The notes beneath the pieces were generated by a model. That model had not been told where the DNA came from, did no database searches, and worked only from the letters and a program-made list of their open reading frames with translations. Source: RGIG1995 sp045658315 (GTDB lineage: Bacteria; Bacillota; Clostridia; Oscillospirales; CAG-272). From it: a DNA stretch of 46,651 nucleotides. Within the stretch, counting starts at the first letter, position 1. Each line of letters begins with the position of its first letter. Positions 17,824 to 26,488 of the stretch are shown piece after piece. A program made the translations under genes and the position numbers. The stretch covers positions 1 through 46,651 of the forward strand of contig JAZOUV010000079.1 in the NCBI GenBank assembly GCA_045658315.1, written 5' to 3'.

Positions 17824-17833
17824 AAAATAGCAG

Positions 17834-17908
17834 CTTTTACATAACTGACGGGAAGACGCAGAATAACTGCGGTGGAATGTAAAAGTTTATAATGCCGACC
17901 GTCTGGGC
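17834..17908 (+). promoter_or_regulatory. ZTP (pfl-motif) riboswitch aptamer
   Basis: Senses ZTP/ZMP, which accumulates when 10-formyl-tetrahydrofolate is short. The match to the family core is close. P1 is CTTTTACAT (17834-17842) pairing perfectly with ATGTAAAAG (17877-17885), and P2 is CGCAG pairing with CTGCG (17857-17871). The conserved strand AACTGACGG lies between P1 and P2. After a short linker comes the 3' hairpin GCCGACCGTCTGGGC (17894-17908), whose loop can pair with ACGG as the pseudoknot. The 3' arm is shared with the following terminator, implying that ligand binding turns expression on. Regulated gene: pflB. Confidence 0.93.
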
Positions 17909-17958
17909 AAGTCAGTTTTTGTACTTAAAAAAGCTGAGTTGCCTTTTTGTTTTTTTTT
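17906..17958 (+). terminator. Expression-platform terminator of the ZTP riboswitch
   Basis: GGCAAGTCAGTTTTT (17906-17920) pairs with the complementary stretch ending TGAGTTGCC at 17943, with one mismatch and one bulge, then TTTTTGTTTTTTTT. The first three bases also form the P3 stem of the aptamer, so the two folds exclude each other. Confidence 0.88.
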
Positions 17959-17970
17959 GGAGGTAAAAAT

Positions 17971-20202
17971 ATGGAACACAATAATTGGGCAGGATTTAAA
18001 GGTTCACTTTGGAAAGAAAAAATTGATGTTCGCGATTTTATTCAGTCGAACTATAAAGAATATACGGGCGACTCCGAATTTTTGGAGGGGGCAACCGAAA
18101 GAACAAAAGCTTTGATGAAAAAGCTTCAGGCTCTTTTCGTTATTGAAAGACAGTTTGGCGGTGTGCTTGATATCGATACATCTACGGTTTCGACATTGAC
18201 ATCTTTTGCACCGGGATATCTCGATAAAGAGAATGAGCTTATTGTCGGTCTTCAGACAAACAGACCCTTGAAGCGTGGTGTAAATCCCTTCGGTGGTATG
18301 AGAATGGTAAAACAGGCTTGCAAGGCTTACGGATATAATCTCAGCCCCAAAGTTGAAGAAGAGTTTAAATTCAGAACTACTCATAACGAGGGCGTTTACA
18401 GAGCATATACCGATGAAATGAGAAAAGCAAGAAAATGTCATGTTATTACCGGCCTTCCCGACGCCTACGGTAGAGGAAGAATTATCGGTGACTACAGGCG
18501 TGTAGCACTGTACGGGGTGGACAGGCTCATTCAGGAAAAAACAAAAGATAAATATGCCATTGCCGAAGATGTTCTTATGACCGATAGCATTAGACTGACC
18601 GAAGAAGTTTATCAGCAGATTACTTTTTTAGGTTATTTAAAAGAAATGGCAGAAATGTACGGTTTTGATATCAGTCAGCCCGCTTCAAATGCTAAAGAGG
18701 CTATTCAGTGGACGTATTTTGCTTATCTGGGTGCTATAAAAGAGCAAAACGGTGCGGCTATGTCATTGGGACGTGTAAGTACTTTCTTTGACATATATAT
18801 CGAAAGAGATATTGCAAACGGATTACTTGACGAGAGTGGAGCACAAGAGCTTATTGATGATTTCGTAATGAAGCTTCGTATGGCTCGTCACCTCCGTACT
18901 CCCGAATATAACGAGCTTTTCGGCGGCGATCCCATGTGGATAACCGAGGCTGTCGGCGGTATGGGAACAGACGGGAGAACGCTTGTTACAAAGAGTAGCT
19001 ATCGTATTCTTAACACTCTTTACACTCTCGGATCATCTCCCGAGCCTAACCTTACTATCCTTTGGTCAAATCAGCTTCCTATGAATTTTAAAAGATTTTG
19101 TGCCAAGGTTTCTGCCGACACAGATTCAATTCAATACGAAAACGACGATGTTATGCGTCCTATTTACGGTGATGACTATGCTATCGCTTGCTGTGTCTCG
19201 GCTATGAAGGTGGGCAAACAGATGCAGTTCTTCGGTGCTCGCTGCAACTTAGCTAAACTTTTGCTAATTGCTTTGAACGGCGGATATGATGCGGATTGTG
19301 ATATGTATATCGGTCCTCAAATGGAGCCAATGGCTGTTGATAAGTTAGATTTTGATGATGTTATGGCTCGGTATGATATCTATATTCAGTGGTTGAGTGA
19401 GCTTTACGTTAAGACGATGAACATTATCCACTATATGCATGACAAGTATGCTTATGAGAAAACGCAGATGGCTTTGCACGACTCCTTTGTTGAGCGTTTT
19501 ATGGCATTTGGTATTGCCGGTCTTTCTGTTGTTGCAGATTCGTTAAGTGCTATAAAATTTGCAAACGTTAAGCCTATTGTTAATGACAATGGATATATAG
19601 TTGATTTTGAAACTACGGGCGAATTTCCTAAGTACGGTAACGATGATGATAGAGTTGATGTTATTGCAAAAGATATGACACATAAGTTTATCACAGAGCT
19701 TCGTAAAACTCCTACTTACAGAAATTCCATTCATACGCTTTCTGTTCTTACGATTACCTCAAATGTTATGTACGGCAAAAACACGGGTTCTACTCCTGAC
19801 GGAAGAGCGGCAGGTATGGCTTTTGCGCCCGGTGCTAACCCTATGCACAACAGAGAAGAAAACGGTGCTTTGGCAAGTCTTAACTCCGTTGCAAAGCTTT
19901 CCTATGATGATTGCCGTGACGGTATTTCCAATACCTTCTCGATAACACCTCAGGCACTCGGCAGAACAGAAGACGAAAGAACAACCAACCTCGTTTCTAT
20001 TCTGGACGGTTATTTTGCGAAAAAGGCTCATCACATCAATATTAACGTTTTGAACAGGGAGACATTGATGAAGGCATACGAAGATCCCGAAAGCTATCCC
20101 AATCTAACTATCAGAGTTTCGGGTTATGCAGTAAACTTCAACAAGCTCTCTCGCGAACAACAAAGAGAAGTTATAAGCCGTACTTTCCACGAAGCTTTAT
20201 GA
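17971..20202 (+). CDS. pflB: Formate C-acetyltransferase (pyruvate formate-lyase)
   Basis: Glycyl-radical enzyme converting pyruvate and CoA to acetyl-CoA and formate under anoxia. It has 743 residues. The active-site Cys pair is Cys407-Cys408 (AIACCVSAM). The radical Gly is Gly718 in RVSGYAV near the C-terminus. GNTPDGR-like STPDGRAAG and NPFGGMRM also match true PFL rather than diol dehydratase relatives. The ATG at 17971 is preceded by GGAGG with 7-nt spacing; an in-frame TTG at 17947 lies in the terminator T tract and is rejected. It is controlled by the ZTP switch, linking formate supply to one-carbon demand. The stop overlaps pflA by four bases. Confidence 0.97.
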   Translation: MEHNNWAGFKGSLWKEKIDVRDFIQSNYKEYTGDSEFLEGATERTKALMKKLQALFVIERQFGGVLDIDTSTVSTLTSFAPGYLDKENELIVGLQTNRPLKRGVNPFGGMRMVKQACKAYGYNLSPKVEEEFKFRTTHNEGVYRAYTDEMRKARKCHVITGLPDAYGRGRIIGDYRRVALYGVDRLIQEKTKDKYAIAEDVLMTDSIRLTEEVYQQITFLGYLKEMAEMYGFDISQPASNAKEAIQWTYFAYLGAIKEQNGAAMSLGRVSTFFDIYIERDIANGLLDESGAQELIDDFVMKLRMARHLRTPEYNELFGGDPMWITEAVGGMGTDGRTLVTKSSYRILNTLYTLGSSPEPNLTILWSNQLPMNFKRFCAKVSADTDSIQYENDDVMRPIYGDDYAIACCVSAMKVGKQMQFFGARCNLAKLLLIALNGGYDADCDMYIGPQMEPMAVDKLDFDDVMARYDIYIQWLSELYVKTMNIIHYMHDKYAYEKTQMALHDSFVERFMAFGIAGLSVVADSLSAIKFANVKPIVNDNGYIVDFETTGEFPKYGNDDDRVDVIAKDMTHKFITELRKTPTYRNSIHTLSVLTITSNVMYGKNTGSTPDGRAAGMAFAPGANPMHNREENGALASLNSVAKLSYDDCRDGISNTFSITPQALGRTEDERTTNLVSILDGYFAKKAHHININVLNRETLMKAYEDPESYPNLTIRVSGYAVNFNKLSREQQREVISRTFHEAL

Positions 20203-20903
20203 TTAAAGGAAAAGTTCATTCGATACAAACTCTCGGAACCTTAGACGGACCGGGAGTGCGTTTCGTTGTGTTTACTCAAGGGTGTAATCTGCGGTGTTCC
20301 TGCTGTCATAATCCTGATACGTGGGAATGTTCGGGCGGAACAGAATATACTCCCGAAGAAATTGTAAATAAAGCAAAACGGTATAAAGAATACTTTGGAA
20401 ATGAAGGCGGAATTACCTTTTCCGGCGGAGAACCCTTGCTTCAAGCGGATTTTGTATACAATACATTTAAGTTGTGTCACGAAAATGGTATAAATACTTG
20501 TCTTGACACTTCCGGAAGTATACTGAACGATAATGTTGTTGAGCTTTTGCGTGAGTGTGACAGAGTTCTGCTTGATATAAAATACACAGAAAACGAGCTT
20601 TATAATAAATACGTAGGATGTGAGCTGGCAAACGTTTTGGAATTTCTTGAGGTTCTTCAAAGTATGCAAATAAAGACTACGATACGTCAAGTAGTTATCC
20701 CGACAGTGAATGATTATCAAGAAAATTTTGTTAAGTTGAAAGCGATTGCCGATAAGCATACAGTTGTTGACAAAATTGAATTATTACCGTTTAGAAAAAT
20801 TTGCACGACCAAGTATGAAGAATTAAAGCTTGATTTTCATTTTGCTGATTTGCCTACCCCTTCCGATGACGATATGCAAATTTTTAAAAAAATACTTAAA
20901 TAA
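20199..20903 (+). CDS. pflA: Pyruvate formate-lyase-activating enzyme (radical SAM)
   Basis: Installs the glycyl radical on PflB using a [4Fe-4S] cluster and S-adenosylmethionine. It has 234 residues, typical. The CX3CX2C motif is Cys29, Cys33 and Cys36 in GCNLRCSCCHNPDTW. GGITFSGGEPLLQ is the GGE motif for SAM binding, and LLDIKYT and LLPFRKICTTKYEEL match the activase C-terminal half. An additional Cys35 sits inside the cluster motif. The start overlaps the pflB stop (ATGA) with little ribosome site of its own, so translation is probably coupled. A hairpin terminator follows. Confidence 0.96.
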   Translation: MIKGKVHSIQTLGTLDGPGVRFVVFTQGCNLRCSCCHNPDTWECSGGTEYTPEEIVNKAKRYKEYFGNEGGITFSGGEPLLQADFVYNTFKLCHENGINTCLDTSGSILNDNVVELLRECDRVLLDIKYTENELYNKYVGCELANVLEFLEVLQSMQIKTTIRQVVIPTVNDYQENFVKLKAIADKHTVVDKIELLPFRKICTTKYEELKLDFHFADLPTPSDDDMQIFKKILK

Positions 20904-20909
20904 AAAGAT

Positions 20910-20951
20910 TGCCTTAACATATTTTTATATATGCTAAGGCATTTTCTTTGC
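20910..20951 (+). terminator. Terminator after pflA
   Basis: TGCCTTAACATAT pairs with ATATGCTAAGGCA with a single mismatch, followed by TTTTCTTT. Confidence 0.75.
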
Positions 20952-21062
20952 AAAAAATTGGCAGTTATAAACCTTGTATGTTTGTTTATAATAATACCAG
21001 AGTCAAACAGACTCAATTGATATAGATTTTTGATTTTTATCAAAAAACAAGGAGAAAACAAA

Positions 21063-21263
21063 ATGGCATCTAACAAGACACTCGTTCCCGAGGCTAAGGA
21101 AGCTCTTAACCGTTTCAAGATGGAAGCTGCTAATGAAGTTGGCGTAAACCTCAAGCAGGGTTACAACGGCGACCTCACTTCTAAGCAGGCAGGTTCCGTT
21201 GGCGGTCAGATGGTTAAGAAGATGATCGAAAAATACGAGAACGATATGAAGGGTTCTAACTGA
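21063..21263 (+). CDS. Alpha/beta-type small acid-soluble spore protein
   Basis: DNA-coating protein of the dormant spore core, 66 residues. It carries the family signature ANEVGVNL, then GSVGGQMVKKMIEKYE. The N-terminal part (PEAKEALNRFKMEAA) aligns with the region cleaved by the germination protease GPR; the usual Glu-Ile/Phe site reads Glu-Ala here (MEAAN). ATG 21063 has AAGGAG 8 nt upstream, while an in-frame TTG at 21030 is too early. Codon choice is more biased than in neighbours (AAG, AAC, CTC and GCT favoured), as expected for a very highly made protein. Expression should depend on the forespore sigma factor G, but I cannot place its boxes confidently. This gene is the best evidence for sporulation. 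Confidence 0.93.
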   Translation: MASNKTLVPEAKEALNRFKMEAANEVGVNLKQGYNGDLTSKQAGSVGGQMVKKMIEKYENDMKGSN

Positions 21264-21299
21264 CTGTAATTAAACAGTTATAATAGAACAAAAAGATAG

Positions 21300-21346
21300 T
21301 GTCCTTACCGAAATGTAAAAATCTCGGTAGGGGCATTATTATTTTG
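21300..21346 (+). terminator. Terminator after the spore-protein gene
   Basis: TGTCCTTACCGA pairs with TCGGTAGGGGCA, using G-T wobbles, followed by a T-rich run. Confidence 0.7.
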
Positions 21347-21375
21347 TTGACTTATTTTTGATATGATGTTAAAAT
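21347..21375 (+). promoter_or_regulatory. Promoter of rqcH-addBA
   Basis: TTGACT, 17 nt, TAAAAT, with TG one base before the -10 (extended -10). It lies 30 nt before the rqcH ATG. Confidence 0.65.
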
Positions 21376-21406
21376 AATTAATGAGATTATTTTAGGAGAT
21401 ATTATA

Positions 21407-23155
21407 ATGGCTTTTGATGCAGGTATGGTTGCCGCTTTGGCAAATGAGCTTAATAATAGATTGGCGGGGGCGAGAATCGATAAGATTCAACAACCCGAAA
21501 AAGAAGAGATAGTTCTGACTTTACGGGCCGACAGAGAGAATCTGAGGTTATCCGTTTCTTCGGGGGCTAATAATCCGAGAATAAATCTGACTGATGTAGT
21601 AAAAGAAAATCCTGCGACGGCTCCTATGTTTTGTATGTTGCTTCGTAAACATCTTACGGGCGGAAGAGTTGTTTCTGTTGAACAGCACGGCTTTGAACGG
21701 TTACTGGAAGTTAAAATGGAGTGCAGAGACGAAATGGGCTTTCTTTGCACACGCTACTTGATCGTAGAAATAATGGGTAAGTACAGCAATATTATTTTCT
21801 GCGATGAAAACAAAAAAATTATCGGTGCGATCAAACCCGTAGATTTTACCACAAGCAGCAAGAGACAGATACTGCCCGGGATGACCTACGAGTATCCGCC
21901 TGCTCAGGATAAGTTGTCACCACTTGATACAACTAAAGAGGAGTTTGAATTTCTTTTTAATAAATCGCCCAAAGACAAGCTTGTTTCACGCTTTATTACG
22001 GACAGCTATATGGGCATATCATTGCTTGTTTCTTCGGAAATTGCCTACAAAACTACGGGGAATGTTGACGTGCTCTTATCTGAATGCGTTTTTGAAGATC
22101 TGTGGGATAATTTCAATGAACTTATATCTTTAATAAAAGAAAAAAGGTTTATTCCGGTTTTGCTAAAAGCAAATGAAAAGCCTGTTGAATTCAGTTTTAT
22201 GAACATTAAGCGGTTCGGCGGAGTGTACAGCAAGAATGAGTGCGAATCGTTCAGCCGTCTTATTGATGAATACTATGTAAAAAAAGAACGCATAAATCAT
22301 ATCAAACAAATATCGGCTGATTTGCTTAAATTCTTGACTACTAATGAAAACCGTATTATAAAAAAGCTTTCTATTCATAAAGAAGAAATAAGAAAAGCAA
22401 AGGAAGGCCTTAAATTCAAAGACTTAGGAGATATTATTACTGCGAATATTTATATGCTCAAAAGAGGGGATACCAAGGTGAAACTGTGGGACTATACAAT
22501 AGACCCGCCTGTAGAAAAAGAAATAACTCTCGATTCAAAGCTATCGCCCTCTCAAAATGCTCAAAGATATTACAAGAGATACAATAAGTCTAAAAAGGCA
22601 ATTAGTGTTTTGAGTGAGCAACTGAAAAATGACGAGATAGAACTGTCGTATATAAGATCTGTACTCGATTCGCTGTCGAGAGCAGAGGGAGAAACCGACC
22701 TTGAAGAAATAAGAAGGGAACTTAAGGCTTCGGGGTATGGTATTAAATCAAAATCCGTGCAAAAAAATACTCAAAAAAACTATCCGTTTGAGTTTAAAAC
22801 GAAAAACGGTTACACCGTTCTGTGCGGAAAAAATAATATTCAGAATGATATGCTGACCTTTAAGACTGCCGCAAAGCTCGACTACTGGTTCCACGTAAAA
22901 AATATTGCAGGCTCTCATTGTATTATGATATGCAACGGAGAAGAGCCGCCCGAAATTGATTTTACCGAGGCTGCGATTATAGCTGCTACCCATTCTAAAG
23001 CGTCTGAAGGTGAGAATGTCGCCGTTGACTATACCTTTGTAAAAAATATTAAAAAGATTAATTCTGCAAAGCTCGGGCTTGTAACTTACTCTACAAATTG
23101 GACTGCATATGTTACTCCCGATGAAAAACTGTGTGAAAAACTCCGTGTGAGGTAA
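21407..23155 (+). CDS. rqcH: Rqc2/RqcH-type NFACT ribosome quality-control protein
   Basis: Binds 50S subunits carrying stalled peptidyl-tRNA and directs C-terminal alanine tailing; older annotations call it a fibronectin-binding protein. It has 582 residues. NFACT-N begins with MAFDAGMVAALANELNNRLAGARIDKIQQP and SVSSGANNPRINLT. A coiled-coil middle follows (about 290-430). The C-terminal NFACT-R domain has DYWFHVKNIAGSHCIM, HSKASEGENVAVDYTFVKN and a final YVTPDE. No signal peptide is present, which fits a ribosome-bound role. SD AGGAGATATT precedes the ATG. addB starts 6 nt after its stop. Confidence 0.94.
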   Translation: MAFDAGMVAALANELNNRLAGARIDKIQQPEKEEIVLTLRADRENLRLSVSSGANNPRINLTDVVKENPATAPMFCMLLRKHLTGGRVVSVEQHGFERLLEVKMECRDEMGFLCTRYLIVEIMGKYSNIIFCDENKKIIGAIKPVDFTTSSKRQILPGMTYEYPPAQDKLSPLDTTKEEFEFLFNKSPKDKLVSRFITDSYMGISLLVSSEIAYKTTGNVDVLLSECVFEDLWDNFNELISLIKEKRFIPVLLKANEKPVEFSFMNIKRFGGVYSKNECESFSRLIDEYYVKKERINHIKQISADLLKFLTTNENRIIKKLSIHKEEIRKAKEGLKFKDLGDIITANIYMLKRGDTKVKLWDYTIDPPVEKEITLDSKLSPSQNAQRYYKRYNKSKKAISVLSEQLKNDEIELSYIRSVLDSLSRAEGETDLEEIRRELKASGYGIKSKSVQKNTQKNYPFEFKTKNGYTVLCGKNNIQNDMLTFKTAAKLDYWFHVKNIAGSHCIMICNGEEPPEIDFTEAAIIAATHSKASEGENVAVDYTFVKNIKKINSAKLGLVTYSTNWTAYVTPDEKLCEKLRVR

Positions 23156-23161
23156 TTATTA

Positions 23162-26100
23162 ATGATTAAATTTGTGTACGGCCCCGCCGCCTGCGGTAAA
23201 AGCACATATATTTACAATAAAATAATTGAAGACCTGCAAAACGGTAAAAAGCCTATTCTTATTGTGCCTGATCAAAATATACTTTCTGCTGAAAGGGCAA
23301 TTATCGACATGGCGGCTGACGTGTCAACCATTGACCTTGAGGTGTTAAGCTTTCGGCGTCTCGCCAATCATGTTTTCAGGACATTGGGCGGTCTTTCGTT
23401 TAATGATTTGAGCGAGGGCGGTCGTTTGCTTATTATGTGGCGTGCCCTTCGTGAAGCCTCTGCCTTTCTTAAGGTTTACGATAAGGTTGACGATAAAAAC
23501 ACATCATTTGCAGAGATTATGCTTTCAACTGTTGATGAGCTTAAACAGTTTGCAATAACACCCCCAATGCTTGAATCCGCAGGTAACAAGCTTCAGGAAA
23601 AACATAAAACACTAAGTGAAAAATTGCAGGATATTAGTTTTATTTACGGAACATATCAAGCGTTTCTGTCAAAAGAGTACAATGACCCTGCCGACGAATT
23701 GACGCGTCTTGCATCTACGCTTGAAAACAGTGGATTTTTTAACGGCTATAGTGTATATTTTGATTCTTTTGACAGCTTTACTCCGCAACAGTATAAGGTT
23801 ATCAATCATATTATGCTGCAGTCGGATGAAGTAACTTTTTCTCTTTGTTACTCTCCCGAAGATAACACGGATGTTTTCGGCACTACCGAGGCTACTTATA
23901 AAAATATAAATAAATTTGCTAACAGATATAACATTAAGACTTTTGGGACTTATTTAAAAGAAAGTCTCGGTTTTGAATACGACGATATAGCGTATGTTTC
24001 AAAAAATCTTTGGAGACACGAAGTTGAAAACGAGGCTTTTTTAGGGGATAATTCTCACGTCAACACGATAGTTTGCCATGATAAGTTTGAAGAAGCTGAA
24101 GCTGTAGTTTGTGATATACTTAAAAAAGTGAGATGCGGTGAAAGATATAAAGATATTCTTGTGATCGCAAGAGACATAAATTCGTACGAGGGTATTATTG
24201 ATTGCGAGCTCGAAAACAACGGTATACCGTTTTTTATGTCACGCAGAACAGATATTACGTCAAAACCCGTATTTAAGCTGATTCTTGCCACTTTGGCAAT
24301 AAAAAATAAAGGGTGGCGTTTTAATGACGTTATTTCTTATGTAAAAACGGGGCTTGCAGGTATCAGCTACGATGAATGCGATATTCTTGAAAACTACACG
24401 TCTGCTTGGAATATAAACGGCAGGCGTTGGTTTGACGGAATTGACTGGAATATGAACCCCGACGGATTTGTTGAAAAAATTTCGGATGACGGTGCAGATA
24501 CTATAAAGAAGGCAAACGAGATTAGAAATAAAATTGTTCCCCCGCTTGTGAAGCTGTTTGATTCGATAGGCGGAACTACAGTTACTGATATCACTCGTGC
24601 TTTGTATGACTTCCTCTGTGAGTTGAATATAAAAGAGCAGATAGAGGAAAAAGCTTCAGAATGTCGCAGGATGGGCGAATACGCCCAAGAAAAAGAGCTT
24701 ATACAGCTTTGGAATCTGCTTATAAATGCACTCGATGACGTTGTTGCATTTGCAGGTGATATGAAGGTTGACGGCTCGGTCTATGCAACAATCATAGAAC
24801 TTGTTCTCAGCAAGATAGATATCGGAACTATCCCTGCAAGTGTTGACCAGGTTATACTCGGAAGTGCATCCATGTTACGCACGGGAAGCGTACCGCACGT
24901 TTATTTGCTGGGTGTAAATGAGGGCGTCTTTCCTAAAACTGCCGAAGAAAACTGTATTTTCAGCGATAATGAAAAAAATATATTGAAATCTGTTGATGTG
25001 GAATTGAGTCCCGGAAGCGATAGGCAGACGGCTGATGAGCTGTATTGGTTCTATAGGGCAATTTCATCGGCAAAACAAAGCCTTACTCTCACCTATTGCG
25101 GTTCCGATCTCAAAGGTGCTTCAAGCAACATATCGGTTGTTGGTTCAAGAGTGAATTATCTTTTGAATGAAAAGCCTGTGATTAATTATTCAAATATTCC
25201 GCCGGAAGAAAAAATTCAAGGCAAAAGCATTGCTTTGAAGCTTTTAGCATTAAACAGGGATAACGAAACGGGACTGGCTTTGCAGAGATATTTTGAAAAA
25301 AATGACGGCTTTGCTGATATAGTTGATTATTTTGATACTCCGCTTGAAGCGGGGGTATCGGATATAGACAGTGCACTTGCCGGCGAAATATACAAAGGGA
25401 ATATGTCTACCAGTCAGTCGAGGATCGACAGCTATGTTAAATGTTCGTTTGAATATCACTGCAAATATATACTCAAGCTTCAAGAAAAAAAGGCAGCTGT
25501 TTTCAGAAGTAATGATATAGGTAATTTCGTTCACATTGTTCTTGAACGTTTTATGTCTGAAATTGCTACTGAAAATGGCATTAACACCGATATGAACGAA
25601 GATGAGATTGAGCGGCTTATCAATCAAATAATAAACGATTACGTGAAAAATGCGTGTCAGGGAATCCCCGAGAACAGCCAAAGGTTTATGCACCTTATCA
25701 AACGCTTAAAGAGAACGACGATGCTCCTTGTTCACAATATTTTGGCGGAATTTCGCCAAAGTGAATTTGTTCCCAAATTTTTTGAAATGCCAATTTCTCA
25801 CGAAAACGAAAATGGTGTCGAGCCTTATGAGATTGACCTTGAAGATGGTACAAAGCTTTATATGAGGGGAATAGTTGACAGGGTAGATACCTTCAAAAAA
25901 GGCAAAGATGTTTATATTCGTATTGTTGACTATAAAACGGGAACAAAGACCTTTTCGCCCGATGACATAGAAAAAGGGTTAAATCTACAGATGCTTTTAT
26001 ACCTTTTTGCTATCTGGAACACCAAGAAAAATGATTTTAAAGACAGAATTAAATGCGAGGGTGATATCTTGCCTGCGGGAATACTTTACTTTGCCGCAAA

Positions 26101-26488
26101 GGCTCCCGATTTTACTATTGAAAACGACGATGATATACAAAATGCATATACTATTGCATCAAACAGTGTGGGAAGAGTGGGAATGCTTATAAATGACATA
26201 GAGATACTTAAAGCGATGGATAAAAATCTTGAGCAAAAGTATATTCCTGTCAAGCTTTATAAAAACGGAAATCTGAGCAATACAAAGTATCTTAAATCTA
26301 TAGAAGAGTTTGGTCAATTGTCACGCCAAATTGACGGTATATTGACCAAAATAGCATCGGATATAAAGTCGGGCAGTGTAAAAGCTCAGCCTATGGAAAT
26401 GAAAAACAAGACCGAAAGCCCATGCACATACTGTAAAATGAAGCCTATATGCAGACGCTTGGATAAGGAGGAAGATGATGAGCAGTAA
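23162..26488 (+). CDS. addB: ATP-dependent helicase/nuclease subunit B (AddB)
   Basis: Partner of AddA in double-strand break end resection, the Gram-positive counterpart of RecBCD. It has 1108 residues, usual length. Walker A is GPAACGKST near residues 7-15. The central region is helicase-like but inactive in this family. The C-terminal RecB-type nuclease domain includes VDRVDTF, IRIVDYKTGTK and nearby conserved Gln. The Fe-S cluster ligands are visible: a first Cys in VKCSFEYHCKYIL and three in CTYCKMKPICRRLD close to the end. It is translated 6 nt downstream of rqcH and overlaps addA by 11 bases, so a coupled operon is likely. Confidence 0.95.
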   Translation: MIKFVYGPAACGKSTYIYNKIIEDLQNGKKPILIVPDQNILSAERAIIDMAADVSTIDLEVLSFRRLANHVFRTLGGLSFNDLSEGGRLLIMWRALREASAFLKVYDKVDDKNTSFAEIMLSTVDELKQFAITPPMLESAGNKLQEKHKTLSEKLQDISFIYGTYQAFLSKEYNDPADELTRLASTLENSGFFNGYSVYFDSFDSFTPQQYKVINHIMLQSDEVTFSLCYSPEDNTDVFGTTEATYKNINKFANRYNIKTFGTYLKESLGFEYDDIAYVSKNLWRHEVENEAFLGDNSHVNTIVCHDKFEEAEAVVCDILKKVRCGERYKDILVIARDINSYEGIIDCELENNGIPFFMSRRTDITSKPVFKLILATLAIKNKGWRFNDVISYVKTGLAGISYDECDILENYTSAWNINGRRWFDGIDWNMNPDGFVEKISDDGADTIKKANEIRNKIVPPLVKLFDSIGGTTVTDITRALYDFLCELNIKEQIEEKASECRRMGEYAQEKELIQLWNLLINALDDVVAFAGDMKVDGSVYATIIELVLSKIDIGTIPASVDQVILGSASMLRTGSVPHVYLLGVNEGVFPKTAEENCIFSDNEKNILKSVDVELSPGSDRQTADELYWFYRAISSAKQSLTLTYCGSDLKGASSNISVVGSRVNYLLNEKPVINYSNIPPEEKIQGKSIALKLLALNRDNETGLALQRYFEKNDGFADIVDYFDTPLEAGVSDIDSALAGEIYKGNMSTSQSRIDSYVKCSFEYHCKYILKLQEKKAAVFRSNDIGNFVHIVLERFMSEIATENGINTDMNEDEIERLINQIINDYVKNACQGIPENSQRFMHLIKRLKRTTMLLVHNILAEFRQSEFVPKFFEMPISHENENGVEPYEIDLEDGTKLYMRGIVDRVDTFKKGKDVYIRIVDYKTGTKTFSPDDIEKGLNLQMLLYLFAIWNTKKNDFKDRIKCEGDILPAGILYFAAKAPDFTIENDDDIQNAYTIASNSVGRVGMLINDIEILKAMDKNLEQKYIPVKLYKNGNLSNTKYLKSIEEFGQLSRQIDGILTKIASDIKSGSVKAQPMEMKNKTESPCTYCKMKPICRRLDKEEDDEQ

